The notes: generated by a model from the sequence alone, not told the origin. 64,000 nucleotides of DNA from Allosaccharopolyspora coralli (GCF_009664835.1 NZ_CP045929.1:868001-932000); one strand, 5' to 3'; counted from the stretch's first letter, positions 16,726 through 25,013 are shown. Numbers and translations: made by a program.

Positions 16726-17691
16726 TCAGCGGAGTCCGGCGAGCCGGAGAGCCGCCGACAGTCGTGGTTGCGCTCGGTCGGCTGCCCGCGTGGCTCCGCG
16801 CGCTCGGCTCCGGTCCAGCTCGTCCGGATCGGCGAGCAGCTCCTTCGTACGTTCCCGCACGGGACGCAGGTGTTCGATCACGGCCTCCGCGGTCGCCTCC
16901 TTCAGTGCGCCGTACGACGAGTACTCCGCGGCGAGGCCGTATGGGGTCGTTGCTCGACAGGCGCCGAGGATCTCCAGCAGGTTCGACACGCCCGGCTGGT
17001 CGTCCGGTGCGTACCGCACCGTGCCGAGATCGTCGGTCACCGCGCGGCGCACCTTGCGGCGTACGAGGTCTGGCTCGTCGAGGACCTGGACCACGCCCAC
17101 CGAGGAGCCGGCGGACTTCGCCATCTTCCGCGTCGGGTCGGACAGGTCCAGGATCCGCGCTGCCGTGGGGGCGACCGTGGCGCGCGGGACCGCGAAGACC
17201 TCCCCGTACTCGGAGTTGAACCGGCGGGCCAGCGTCCGCGCGAGCTCGACGTGTTGGTCCTGGTCGCTTCCGACCGGAACCTCGGTCGCGCCCTGCAGCA
17301 GGATGTCGGCCGCCATCAGCGCGGGGTACGTCAGCAGGCCCAGGCGGACCGACTGCTGTTCACCGGCCTTCTCCTTGAACTGGATCATCCGTGCCGCCTC
17401 GCCATAGCTGCAGGTGCATTCGAGCACCCAGTTCAGCGCGCCGAGCTCACCCGCGAGGTCGGACTGGACGAAGACCGAGTCCGTGTCGATGCCCGCCGCC
17501 ACCAGCACGGCGAACGACTCCCTGGTCAGCGTGCGCAGTGTCGACGGCCGGTAGGAGACCGTCATGGCGTGCATGTCGGAGATGAAGAAAAGGTCGTCCG
17601 GCGCCCGTTCGGCGGCCCACCGGGCGACCGCCCCCAGATGATTGCCCAGATGGATGTGGCCGGACGGGGTGACGCCGGACAGACGTGGCAT
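16726..17691 (-). CDS. trpS: Tryptophanyl-tRNA synthetase, auxiliary (probably drug-resistant) type
   Basis: This 321-residue class Ic synthetase charges tRNA-Trp. It shows the HIGH-type motif HIHLGN (residues 12-17), SDMHAMTV (H41), a GSDQDQHVELAR segment and the KMSKS-type motif KMAKS (189-193). The N-terminal motif reads SGVTPSG, with Thr8 where the well-studied TrpRS has Gln (SGIQPSG), a residue in the Trp/indolmycin pocket. Streptomycetes carry an auxiliary indolmycin-resistant TrpRS controlled by ribosome-mediated attenuation; the leader found here points to the same class. ATG 17691 has GGGAGG 7 nt upstream, inside a hairpin. Confidence 0.9.
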   Translation of the reverse strand: MPRLSGVTPSGHIHLGNHLGAVARWAAERAPDDLFFISDMHAMTVSYRPSTLRTLTRESFAVLVAAGIDTDSVFVQSDLAGELGALNWVLECTCSYGEAARMIQFKEKAGEQQSVRLGLLTYPALMAADILLQGATEVPVGSDQDQHVELARTLARRFNSEYGEVFAVPRATVAPTAARILDLSDPTRKMAKSAGSSVGVVQVLDEPDLVRRKVRRAVTDDLGTVRYAPDDQPGVSNLLEILGACRATTPYGLAAEYSSYGALKEATAEAVIEHLRPVRERTKELLADPDELDRSRARGATRAADRAQPRLSAALRLAGLR

Positions 17692-17698
17692 GGTTGTT

Positions 17699-17725
17699 CC
17701 TCCCTGCCTGCCGCCATCAGGGAGG
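17699..17725 (-). promoter_or_regulatory. Hairpin sequestering the trpS ribosome-binding site
   Basis: The trpS Shine-Dalgarno (within 17706-17699 on the minus strand, cagggagg) pairs perfectly over 8 bp with cctccctg at 17725-17718, leaving an 11-nt loop. The loop itself contains GGCGGC (17715-17710), a second possible partner for the attenuator strand at 17756-17751. The leader may thus control translation as well as transcription. Confidence 0.6.
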
Positions 17726-17740
17726 ACGCGTCATCCGCTC

Positions 17741-17815
17741 GCCGCCTGTTGGCGGCCGGACGGTTGCGTGTGCGAGATCAGTGCACGACGGGTCGGGGCC
17801 GCTCGTCGGCGGCCC
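17741..17815 (-). promoter_or_regulatory. Trp-responsive attenuator stems
   Basis: On the minus strand four segments alternate. Strand 1 is gggccgc (17815-17809), beginning within the second Trp codon; strand 2 is gcggccc (17802-17796); strand 3 is ggccgcc (17757-17751); strand 4 is ggcggc (17746-17741). 1:2 pair over 7 bp, 2:3 over 6 bp and 3:4 over 6 bp with a 4-nt loop. A ribosome stalled at the Trp codons would cover strand 1 and favour 2:3 over the terminator-like 3:4. There is no U-tract after 3:4. Confidence 0.7.
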
Positions 17816-17840
17816 ACCAGTTACCCGAATGCGTGTGCAC
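17778..17840 (-). CDS. Trp leader peptide of trpS, 20 residues with tandem Trp codons
   Basis: From GTG 17840 the ORF reads MHTHSGNWWAADERPRPVVH, then TGA. Two consecutive TGG codons (8 and 9) sit at the base of strand 1 of the attenuator. The pattern resembles actinomycete trp leader peptides, which place a run of Trp codons after a His/Ser/Asn-rich start. A TAGAAT -10 box ends 7 nt before the GTG, so the mRNA is probably leaderless. Too short for ordinary ORF finding. Confidence 0.75.
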   Translation of the reverse strand: MHTHSGNWWAADERPRPVVH

Positions 17841-17847
17841 GCAATGA

Positions 17848-17853
17848 ATTCTA
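17848..17853 (-). promoter_or_regulatory. Promoter -10 box of the trpS leader
   Basis: TAGAAT on the minus strand is one mismatch from TATAAT and lies 7 nt before the leader GTG. The expected transcription start coincides with that codon. No good -35 hexamer is visible 16-18 nt upstream. Confidence 0.5.
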
Positions 17854-17889
17854 CCGGTCGGACGATCGGCATCAGACCCACGGGGGCAC

Positions 17890-17895
17890 TACGCT
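17890..17895 (+). promoter_or_regulatory. Candidate -10 box of the YciI-like gene
   Basis: TACGCT lies 6 nt before ATG 17902, so this gene may also be transcribed as a leaderless mRNA. It is back to back with the trpS leader promoter, the two -10 boxes being 36 bp apart. Confidence 0.35.
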
Positions 17896-17901
17896 GGAAC
17901 C

Positions 17902-18210
17902 ATGTATGTGGTGTTGGTGAATTACACGGCTCCGCTGGCCGACATCGACAACGCGCTGGCGGATCATTCCGACTGGATCGCCCGGCACTATGAATCGGGC
18001 GATTTCATCGCCGCGGGCAGGCGCGACCCGCACACCGGAGGTGTCATCATCGCCAGGCCGATGGTGCGCGGGCAGCTGGACGCGATCCTCGCGACCGACC
18101 CGTACGCGATCCAGCGGCTCGTACGGTACGAGGTGATCGAGTTCCAGGCGTTGTTGACCATTCCCGAACTGGCCCACTACGCCGATCACCTCGCGCCCAC
18201 GCGCGACTGA
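17902..18210 (+). CDS. YciI-like protein
   Basis: This 102-residue protein has the YCII fold features: MYVVLVNYTAPLADIDNAL at the start, an internal HSDWIARHYESGDFIAAG with conserved His and Ser/Asp residues, and a PYAIQRLVRYEVIEFQAL tail. YCII proteins are small dimers of unclear enzymatic role, thought to act as dehydratase or dehydrochlorinase-like enzymes. It is divergent from trpS with about 60 bp between their starts. Confidence 0.8.
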   Translation: MYVVLVNYTAPLADIDNALADHSDWIARHYESGDFIAAGRRDPHTGGVIIARPMVRGQLDAILATDPYAIQRLVRYEVIEFQALLTIPELAHYADHLAPTRD

Positions 18211-18310
18211 CGCACGCGCCGGAGCGGGCCGGACGGCAGGACGCGGCCCTGAAGGTCAGCGGACGGACGACTGCGCCGCGAGACCGCGATGGTGGCCCGC
18301 CGCGGTGAGT

Positions 18311-18565
18311 TCACCGTGCCTTTTTGCCCTTTTTGGACGATTTCTTCGGGTTCTTCCGGGAATCGGGCCCGGTTTTCTTCGTCGGCGCCGGCTCGTCGGA
18401 TTCTGTGCCGTTTTCGCGGGCTTTCTCCGCTTTCTTTTCGGCCTTCTTCGCGTCCTTCGCCTTGGCGTCCCGCAACACCTCGCGGAGCACGACGATCGGG
18501 CAGCTCTTGCACGCCGGGGTCGAACGGCAACATTTGCGTTTGACCTTGATCGTGCCCTTGCCCAC
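18311..18565 (-). CDS. Small Lys/Ala-rich protein with an N-terminal cysteine cluster
   Basis: The 84-residue protein starts MGKGTIKVKRKCCRSTPACK and continues with SCPIVVL, giving a CC-x5-C-x2-C pattern that could bind zinc. The remainder is a lysine-, alanine- and glutamate-rich charged tail (KAKDAKKAEKKAEKARENG ... KKSSKKGKKAR), probably disordered and nucleic-acid binding. I recognise it as a short conserved actinobacterial protein but know no function for it. The stop at 18311 lies close to the end of the YciI-like gene; the two converge. Confidence 0.65.
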   Translation of the reverse strand: MGKGTIKVKRKCCRSTPACKSCPIVVLREVLRDAKAKDAKKAEKKAEKARENGTESDEPAPTKKTGPDSRKNPKKSSKKGKKAR

Positions 18566-18889
18566 CGTTCGACCTCCTTCGGCGCTCCGGGTGCCCGGCC
18601 CGGCGAACCGGGCCCCTGTCAGGGTAGGGCAGCCTCACCTCACTCGGCGAGACCCTGCGGCTGTGCTGTTGCGCTCGACACGGTGCGACCGGTTGTGCGT
18701 CGCCGTGCACTACGCTAGAGGGAGCCGCGCGCCGACACAGCGTGCCCGGAGGCAGCCACCCGACGCTGCGCCAGGGCGCCGTCCCGAGCCTCGCCGCGGC
18801 GGTGCGTGCGGGGCCGCGGGCGCCGACGTCGACCGCCGACACCGCCCCGCTCGACAGCAAGCTCGTCCCGAAACGCCAGGAGACCCCGC
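18566..18889. other. 324-bp gap upstream of typA
   Basis: No gene or convincing structure seen. Frames that are open here have no start/ribosome-binding site and no recognisable product. A box tacgct at 18711-18716 could be a -10 element for typA with a long 5' leader, but no matching -35 is evident. Confidence 0.3.
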
Positions 18890-20794
18890 GTGCCCACCAG
18901 TGTCGCCGTCCCGAACCAGCAGACCCGCACCGATCTGCGCAACGTCGCCATCGTGGCGCACGTCGATCACGGCAAGACCACCCTCGTCGACGCGATGCTG
19001 CGCCAGTCGGGCGCGTTCTCGGCACGCACCGAGCCCGTCGACCGGGTCATGGACTCCAACGACCTGGAGCGCGAGAAGGGCATCACGATCCTGGCGAAGA
19101 ACACCGCGATCCGGCGCGAGACCGGCGACGGTCCCGTCACGATCAACGTGGTCGACACCCCCGGCCACGCCGACTTCGGCGGTGAGGTCGAGCGCGGCCT
19201 GTCGATGGTCGACGGCGTGGTGCTGCTCGTCGACGCCAGCGAGGGCCCGCTGCCGCAGACCCGGTTCGTGCTGCGCAAGGCGCTCGCCGCCGACCTGCCG
19301 GTGATCCTCGTGGTCAACAAGGTCGACCGTCCGGACGCGCGCAACGCCGAGGTCGTCGACGAGGTCCACACCCTGTTGCTGGACCTGGCCACCGAGGTCG
19401 GAGCCGACGATTCCGTGCTCGACCTCCCGGTGATCTACGCCTCCGCGCGGTCGGGCCGGGCGAGCCTGACGGCGCCGGACGACGGCGACCTTCCCGCCGA
19501 CGAAGACCTGACCTCCCTGTTCGACGTGCTGATGGAGCGGGTCCCTGCGCCGGTCGGCGACGACGAGGCGGGACTGCAGGCACTGGTCACCAACCTCGAC
19601 TCGTCCCCGTTCCTCGGCCGGATCGCGCTCTGCCGCATTCACGCGGGCACTCTGCGCAAGGGGCAGACGGTCGGCTGGTGCCGCGAGGACGGCTCGGTCG
19701 AGAAGGTGCGGCTGACCGAACTCCTCGTCACCGAGAACCTCGACCGGGTTCCCGCCGAGACGGCCAGTGCCGGTGACCTGGTGGCGATCGCGGGTATCCC
19801 GGACATCACCATCGGGGACACCCTCGCCGACCCGGACGCGCCCGAACCGCTGCCGCGCATCACCGTCGACGCCCCCGCGATCTCGATGACCGTCGGCACC
19901 AACACCTCGCCGCAGGCAGGCCGCAACGGCGGCACGAAGATGACCGCGCGCCTGCTCAAGAACCGCCTCGACGCCGAACTGATCGGCAACGTCAGCGTCC
20001 AGGTCGTGCCCACCGAGCGCCCGGACACCTGGGAGGTGCAGGGCCGCGGTGAGCTGGCGCTGGCCGTGCTGGTCGAGACGATGCGCCGCGAGGGCTTCGA
20101 ACTCACCGCGGGCAAGCCGGAGGTCGTGACCCGCACCATCGACGGCACGCTCTGCGAACCGTTCGAGCGGCTCACGCTCGACGTGCCCGAGGAACACCTC
20201 GGCGCGGTCACGCAACTGCTCGCCTCCCGCAAGGGGCGCATGGAGCACATGGAGGGGCACGGCACCGGCCGGATCAAACTCGACTACGTCATCCCGGCGC
20301 GCGGTCTCATCGGATTCCGCACGGAATTCCTCACCGAGACGCGGGGAGCGGGCATCGCCAACCACGTGTTCGAGGGCTATTTCCCGTGGGTCGGCGAGCT
20401 GCGCACCCGCAACAGCGGCTCGCTCGTCGCGGACCGAGCGGGCGCGGTGACCACCTACGCGATGACGCAGTTGTCGGACAGGGGGACCTTCTTCGTCGAG
20501 CCGACGCAGGAGGTCTACGAGGGCATGGTCGTCGGGGAGAACCCGCGCGCCGAGGACCTCGACATCAACGTCACCAAGGAAAAGAAGCTCACCAACATGC
20601 GCTCCGCCTCCGGCGAGGAGCTGGAGCGCCTGGCCCGGCCGCGCAAGCTCGGCCTGGAGGAGGCTCTGGAGTTCTGCTCCGCCGACGAGTGCGTCGAGGT
20701 CGGGCCCAACACCATCCGGGTGCGCAAGGTGACGCTGGACGGCACGACCAGGCAGCGGGAGCGCAACCGGCAGAAAGCCAGGGACAACGGCTGA
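18890..20794 (+). CDS. typA: Translational GTPase TypA/BipA
   Basis: GTG 18890 is chosen because AGGAG lies 7 nt upstream and the resulting 634 residues match the family length. The G domain has G1 AHVDHGKTT, the switch motif REKGITI, G3 DTPGHADFGGE and G4 NKVDRPDAR. EF-G-like domains follow and the C-terminal TypA domain includes RGLIGFRTEFLTETRG and GSLVADRAGAVTTYA. TypA binds the ribosome and supports growth under stress and low temperature. It is followed by lpqW, as in mycobacteria. Confidence 0.96.
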   Translation: MPTSVAVPNQQTRTDLRNVAIVAHVDHGKTTLVDAMLRQSGAFSARTEPVDRVMDSNDLEREKGITILAKNTAIRRETGDGPVTINVVDTPGHADFGGEVERGLSMVDGVVLLVDASEGPLPQTRFVLRKALAADLPVILVVNKVDRPDARNAEVVDEVHTLLLDLATEVGADDSVLDLPVIYASARSGRASLTAPDDGDLPADEDLTSLFDVLMERVPAPVGDDEAGLQALVTNLDSSPFLGRIALCRIHAGTLRKGQTVGWCREDGSVEKVRLTELLVTENLDRVPAETASAGDLVAIAGIPDITIGDTLADPDAPEPLPRITVDAPAISMTVGTNTSPQAGRNGGTKMTARLLKNRLDAELIGNVSVQVVPTERPDTWEVQGRGELALAVLVETMRREGFELTAGKPEVVTRTIDGTLCEPFERLTLDVPEEHLGAVTQLLASRKGRMEHMEGHGTGRIKLDYVIPARGLIGFRTEFLTETRGAGIANHVFEGYFPWVGELRTRNSGSLVADRAGAVTTYAMTQLSDRGTFFVEPTQEVYEGMVVGENPRAEDLDINVTKEKKLTNMRSASGEELERLARPRKLGLEEALEFCSADECVEVGPNTIRVRKVTLDGTTRQRERNRQKARDNG

Positions 20795-20824
20795 GCTCGC
20801 GAGTCTTTTCAGAAGGTGGGGGCT

Positions 20825-20965
20825 GGCTGGCGGAACCTCAGCGTCCTGCTCGCTGCGGGATCGATTTCTTGAGTAGCGTCCTACGCTGCGAAATCGCTGC
20901 CTCGCGAGGAGGGCGCTGAGAACCAGCGGGTTGTCGGGCTGCGTACGTGGTGCCCGCTCAGCTGC
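20825..20965 (+). repeat. Imperfect-palindrome intergenic element, type A, copy 2
   Basis: This matches the 7595 element nearly throughout: gcggaacctcagcg, cgggatcgatttcttgag, ctacgctgcgaaatcgctg, and a right arm cgaggagggcgctgag. Its left arm (ctcagcgtcctgctcg) has two changes relative to a perfect complement. It fills much of the 306-bp gap between typA and lpqW. Confidence 0.72.
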
Positions 20966-21100
20966 TCCGCCGCGGACATCCGCCCAAGGGCCCCTAAACC
21001 GCCCCCGGTGTGCGGGAGGTGGTGACCACGCGGAACCATGAGACACGGGGCGACGTCCCCTTTCGGGGGTGTTCGCCGTGTGTGAGGGAGGTTCTGCAGC

Positions 21101-22849
21101 GTGAACGAGGGTCCACGACGGAAGCGCGCGATGCTGCCTGCGTTGCTCGCGGCCCTGTTCACGCTCGCCGCCTGCACCAACGCTCCGCCTCCACAGTTGG
21201 TCGAGCGCCCGCCGAGCGAGTCGCCGACGACCAGCGCGCCCACGACGCGGCCGAAGCTGACCGAGGTCACGGTCGGGGTCGACAACCTCGAGGGCGGGTT
21301 CAATCCGCATTCCCTGGCCGACTTGTCGCCGACGAGTTCGGCGTTGGCGAGTCTGATGCTGCCGTCGGTGTTCCGGCCGGGGCCGGGTGGCGAACTCGAA
21401 CTCGACCGGACGCTGATGGAGTCGGCCAAGGTCGTCGAGGACGCCGAGAAGTTCACCGTGCGGTACCAGATCCGCAAGGAAGCGGGCTGGTCGGACGGGG
21501 CACCGATCGCCGCCGAGGACTTCGTCTACCTGTGGGAGCAGTTGCGGTCGCAGCCCGGTGCCAGTGATCCGGTCGGCTATCAGCTCATCGAGGACGTCGC
21601 GTCCCGCCAGGGCGGCAAGACCGTCGAGGTGACGTTCAGCAGGCCGTACGAGGGCTGGCGCACGCTGTTCACGAATCTGCTACCTGCGCACCTGGTCAAG
21701 GACGCGCCGGGCGGCTGGGCGGAAGCGCTGGACCGCGGCTATCCGGCATCGGGAGGGCCGTTCGCGATCCAGCAGTTCGACCTCGACCGCGGTGAGATCG
21801 TGCTGGTGCGCAACGACCGCTACTGGGGTGAGCCGGCCGTGTCCGACCGGGTGGTGCTGCGCTCCAACGACCGCGCTCGCCAGGTCGAGTCGCTGCGCAG
21901 CGGCGACAGCCACGTCGCGGTGTTCTCCGCCGACGACGAGACGATGGACGCGCTCCGCGGCCTGGGCGACGCCGTCCGGGTGAAGACGGTCCCGCGACCG
22001 GCGACCATGCAGCTGTTGCTGCGGCCGAGCAGCCCGAATCTGACCGACGTCCGGGTGCGCAAGGCGGTCGCGTCGGCGTTGAACCGTGAGGATCTGACCG
22101 AGGTCGGTACCCAGGGCGGTCCAGCCGACCAACTCCCGGCGCACGCGCAGGTGCTCGCTCCGTCGGAGCGTGGCTACACCCCCACCGAGCCTCCCGGTGC
22201 GTTCCCCGGCGAACCGGACGGTGGCGAGGTCGCGCGTCTGCTCGGCGAAGCCGGGTATCAGCGTAGCGGGGGCACGTGGCTGCGGGACGGCCGTCCGCTG
22301 AACCTGGTCATCGCGGCGCCGTTCGACAACGAGCAGTACATCCGGATCGCGGAGGAGACCGCGGACCAGCTGCGGCAGCAGGGCATCCAGGCGAACGTGA
22401 TCACTCCGACCGGCGACCAGCTGTTCGGCGAGATGCTGCCCGCGAACCCCCGCACGGAGGACCCGGGAGCGAGCTCCGTGGACATCGCGGTCGCGCCGCG
22501 GCCGGCCGGTGGCGATCCGGCGACGATGCTCGCGGCCTCCTTCGGGTGCCCGAAGACCGACGAGGACGGGGAACAACCGTTCCCGTACACGATGACCGGG
22601 TTCTGCGACCCGCTGCTGCAGCCGACGATCGACGCGGCACTGAGCGGGGCGATCTCGTTCGACGAGGCCTCGGAGCGGGTCGAGCCGGTGGTGTGGTCGC
22701 AGGCGGTGGCGCTGCCGCTGTACCAGCAGGCGCAGGTGATGGTGGTGCGCCGCGGGATGAGCGGGGTGCAGCCCGGTTTCGGCTTCGCCGGGCCGTTCTC
22801 GACCGCCGACCGCTGGCTCGGTTCCCCCACCGACGACGACGGTTACTGA
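21101..22849 (+). CDS. lpqW: LpqW-like family 5 substrate-binding lipoprotein
   Basis: The 582-residue protein starts at GTG 21101 (GGGAGG 9 nt upstream). It has a signal peptide with lipobox LAAC (Cys near residue 25) and a Pro/Thr-rich linker. The rest is an extracellular solute-binding protein family 5 fold (SDGAPIAAEDFVYLWEQLRS, PASGGPFAIQQFDLDRGEI). In mycobacteria the gene after typA is lpqW, whose product directs phosphatidylinositol-mannoside/lipoarabinomannan synthesis rather than peptide import; no permease genes are nearby, which supports that reading. A peptide-binding role remains possible. Confidence 0.8.
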   Translation: MNEGPRRKRAMLPALLAALFTLAACTNAPPPQLVERPPSESPTTSAPTTRPKLTEVTVGVDNLEGGFNPHSLADLSPTSSALASLMLPSVFRPGPGGELELDRTLMESAKVVEDAEKFTVRYQIRKEAGWSDGAPIAAEDFVYLWEQLRSQPGASDPVGYQLIEDVASRQGGKTVEVTFSRPYEGWRTLFTNLLPAHLVKDAPGGWAEALDRGYPASGGPFAIQQFDLDRGEIVLVRNDRYWGEPAVSDRVVLRSNDRARQVESLRSGDSHVAVFSADDETMDALRGLGDAVRVKTVPRPATMQLLLRPSSPNLTDVRVRKAVASALNREDLTEVGTQGGPADQLPAHAQVLAPSERGYTPTEPPGAFPGEPDGGEVARLLGEAGYQRSGGTWLRDGRPLNLVIAAPFDNEQYIRIAEETADQLRQQGIQANVITPTGDQLFGEMLPANPRTEDPGASSVDIAVAPRPAGGDPATMLAASFGCPKTDEDGEQPFPYTMTGFCDPLLQPTIDAALSGAISFDEASERVEPVVWSQAVALPLYQQAQVMVVRRGMSGVQPGFGFAGPFSTADRWLGSPTDDDGY

Positions 22850-22867
22850 GGCGTGAGGGGTGCGCAG

Positions 22868-22911
22868 GCGTGAGCCTTTTTAGTGGCTATAGCAACCAAA
22901 AAGGCTCACGC
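22868..22911. repeat. 44-bp palindromic repeat, copy 4, probable terminator
   Basis: Arms gcgtgagcctttttagtgg and aaccaaaaaggctcacgc; the loop is shortened relative to other copies. It sits 18 bp after the lpqW stop and ends 12 bp before the likely start of the threonine-synthase-like gene. Confidence 0.8.
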
Positions 22912-22923
22912 GCCGCAGGCCTG

Positions 22924-24046
22924 GTGTGCGTGCGCTGCGGGCAGCGGTTTGCGCTCCGCTTCGACACGGACGGGTGCACGGCGTGCCGCGCCGAGGGCGT
23001 CCCCGCCGCGCTGGTGGCCGAACTAGCCCTGGACGAAGTGGACGGCGCCGCGCTGTGGTCCGAGTGGGCGGGGCGCCCGCACGGGCTCTGGCGGCACCGT
23101 GAACTGCTCCCGGCGGACGCGGACACGGCCGTGTCGCTGGCCGAGGGCGGGACTCCGCTGCTGGAGGCGGACGGGCTGCTGATCAAGGACGAACGGCGCA
23201 ACCCGACGGGCAGTTTCAAGGACCGGTTCTTCAGCGTGGCGGTCTCCTGGGCGCGGCAAGCCGGCGCGGACACGGTGGCGGTGGCCTCCAGCGGGAACGC
23301 CGCGGTGTCCATGGCCGCGTACGCGGCGGCAGCCGGCCTGAACGCGATGGCGGTCACCACGGCGGAGATGAGCCGAACCTGGCGCGCACTGACGACGTTG
23401 CACGGCGCCCGGTTGGAGTTCGCCGCCGACGCGCAGGAGCGGTGGACGTTGTTGCGGGAGAATTCCGACCGCTGGCAGGTGCTGACGAACACCTCGGAGG
23501 TCCCGGTGAGCAGCCTGTGGGTGGGGATCGAGGGCTACAAGACGATCGCGTACGAGATCGTGCGTGACCTGGGAGCCGTGCCCGACGTCGTCACCGCTCC
23601 GGTCTCGCGCGGGGACGGCTTCATGGGAATGTGGCGGGGGTTCCTGGAACTAGAAGAACCTGGGCGTGACGAACCGGTTGCCGCGAATGGTGGCCGTCGA
23701 GCGTTACCCGTCGCTGACCTCGGCGTTGGACCGAGGTCTGGAGCTGCCACCGGCGCACGGGGCGGCCACGGGCGAGCGGGCCACCTCGATCGGAAATCCA
23801 CAGGCGACGGTCATGTCGCTGCAGGTCATCCGCGAGTCCGGTGGGACGGCCGTGCTCTGCGACGACGATCAGTTGACGCAGGCGGCGGCCCGGTGGGGTC
23901 GTCGAGGCATCGCAGCGGAGCTGAGTTCGGCGGCGGGCTCGGTCGGAGCCGACGAGCTGCGGCGCCGTGGCGAGGTGGGCGCAGACGAGACGGTCGTGGC
24001 GTTGTGCACGGCGGCTGCGGCGAACCAGCCCGAGACCTTGCCGTGA
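22924..24046 (+). pseudogene. Threonine synthase-like PLP enzyme, single-base frameshift
   Basis: From GTG 22924, after the palindrome, the product has a zinc-ribbon-like start (CVRCGQRF ... CTACRAEG). It has the PLP-lysine motif NPTGSFKDRFFS and SSGNAAVSMAAYAAAAGL, the fold-type II pattern of threonine synthase. At 23659-23660 an extra C in gaacctggg shifts the frame: removing it gives LELEELGVTNRLPRM and then the rest of the enzyme (AVERYPSLTSALDRGL to AAANQPETLP) to a stop at 24044-24046. Corrected length is 373 residues. It is either a real recent inactivation or a sequencing error. The true substrate could be another O-phospho amino acid. Confidence 0.82.
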
Positions 24047-24107
24047 ACTCGCCCCGCACCGATCCCGGACCTCTCGGCCGGTGGCTGCCACCGTTTAGGC
24101 TGGCCCG

Positions 24108-25013
24108 GTGACGTTGACGGCCCCTCCACGGTTACTGCTGGTGCACGCGCATCCCGACGACGAGACGCTCACGACGGGCGGGACGATCGCCCGGTACGCC
24201 GCCCGTGGAGTGGAAGTGATCCTGGTGACCTGCACTCTCGGCGAGGAGGGTGAGGTGATTCCGGAGAGCCTGCGCGGACTCGACTCCGACCACGCGGACC
24301 AGCTCGGCGGCTACCGGGTCGGTGAGTTGCGCTCGGCGTGCTCGGCGCTGCGGGTGGCCGACCACCGGTTCCTCGGCGGCATCGGCCGGTGGCGCGACTC
24401 GGGGATGCTCTGGGAGAGCGGCGGCCGAGCGGGAGCCGCGACGAAAGCACACCCTCGGGCGTTCGCGACCGGCGACCGCGACGAACAGGTCGCCGCACTG
24501 CGGGAGGTGCTGGACGAACTCAAGCCGCAGGTCGTCGTGACGTACGCGGCCGACGGCGGCTACGGGCACCCTGATCACGTGCGGGCGCACGAGGTGACCA
24601 TGGCGGCCACGGATGCGGTGCCCTCGGTGCTGCGGGTGTTCCACACGGTGCCGTCGCGTACTGCGCTCGAAGCCGGACTCCGGCGGCTAGCGGACGCACC
24701 CGGAATGCCGTTCGAGATGCGTCCGCTCGACGAGATCCCGCATGTCCCCGACGAGGAGATCACCACGATCGTCGACGTCGCCGAACACCTGCCCGCGAAG
24801 ATCAGCGCGTTGCGGGCGCACGGCACGCAGGTGCGGACGTGGTTGGACCAGCGGCACGATGGGGCCGGAGTCGCCGCCTTGGCCCTGTCCAACGGCGTCG
24901 CGATGCCCGTGGGCGACCACGAGCACTTCGTGCTGGCCTCGGGTGAGCCTGAAGGCTGCGCCACCGGCTTGTTCGGCGGGCTCGGGGTGAGCGGGGCGGT
25001 CGGGCAGTCGTGA
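24108..25013 (+). CDS. mshB: GlcNAc-Ins deacetylase of mycothiol biosynthesis
   Basis: This 301-residue LmbE/PIG-L family enzyme removes the acetyl group from 1-D-myo-inosityl-2-acetamido-2-deoxy-alpha-D-glucopyranoside, giving the amine that is ligated to Cys by MshC. Zinc ligands are in VHAHPDDET (H15, D18) and GYGHPDHVRAHE. The stretch CTLGEEGEVIPESLRGL is typical of MshB rather than of the related Mca hydrolase. Its stop overlaps the next start (GTGA). Mycothiol is the actinobacterial counterpart of glutathione. Confidence 0.92.
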   Translation: MTLTAPPRLLLVHAHPDDETLTTGGTIARYAARGVEVILVTCTLGEEGEVIPESLRGLDSDHADQLGGYRVGELRSACSALRVADHRFLGGIGRWRDSGMLWESGGRAGAATKAHPRAFATGDRDEQVAALREVLDELKPQVVVTYAADGGYGHPDHVRAHEVTMAATDAVPSVLRVFHTVPSRTALEAGLRRLADAPGMPFEMRPLDEIPHVPDEEITTIVDVAEHLPAKISALRAHGTQVRTWLDQRHDGAGVAALALSNGVAMPVGDHEHFVLASGEPEGCATGLFGGLGVSGAVGQS

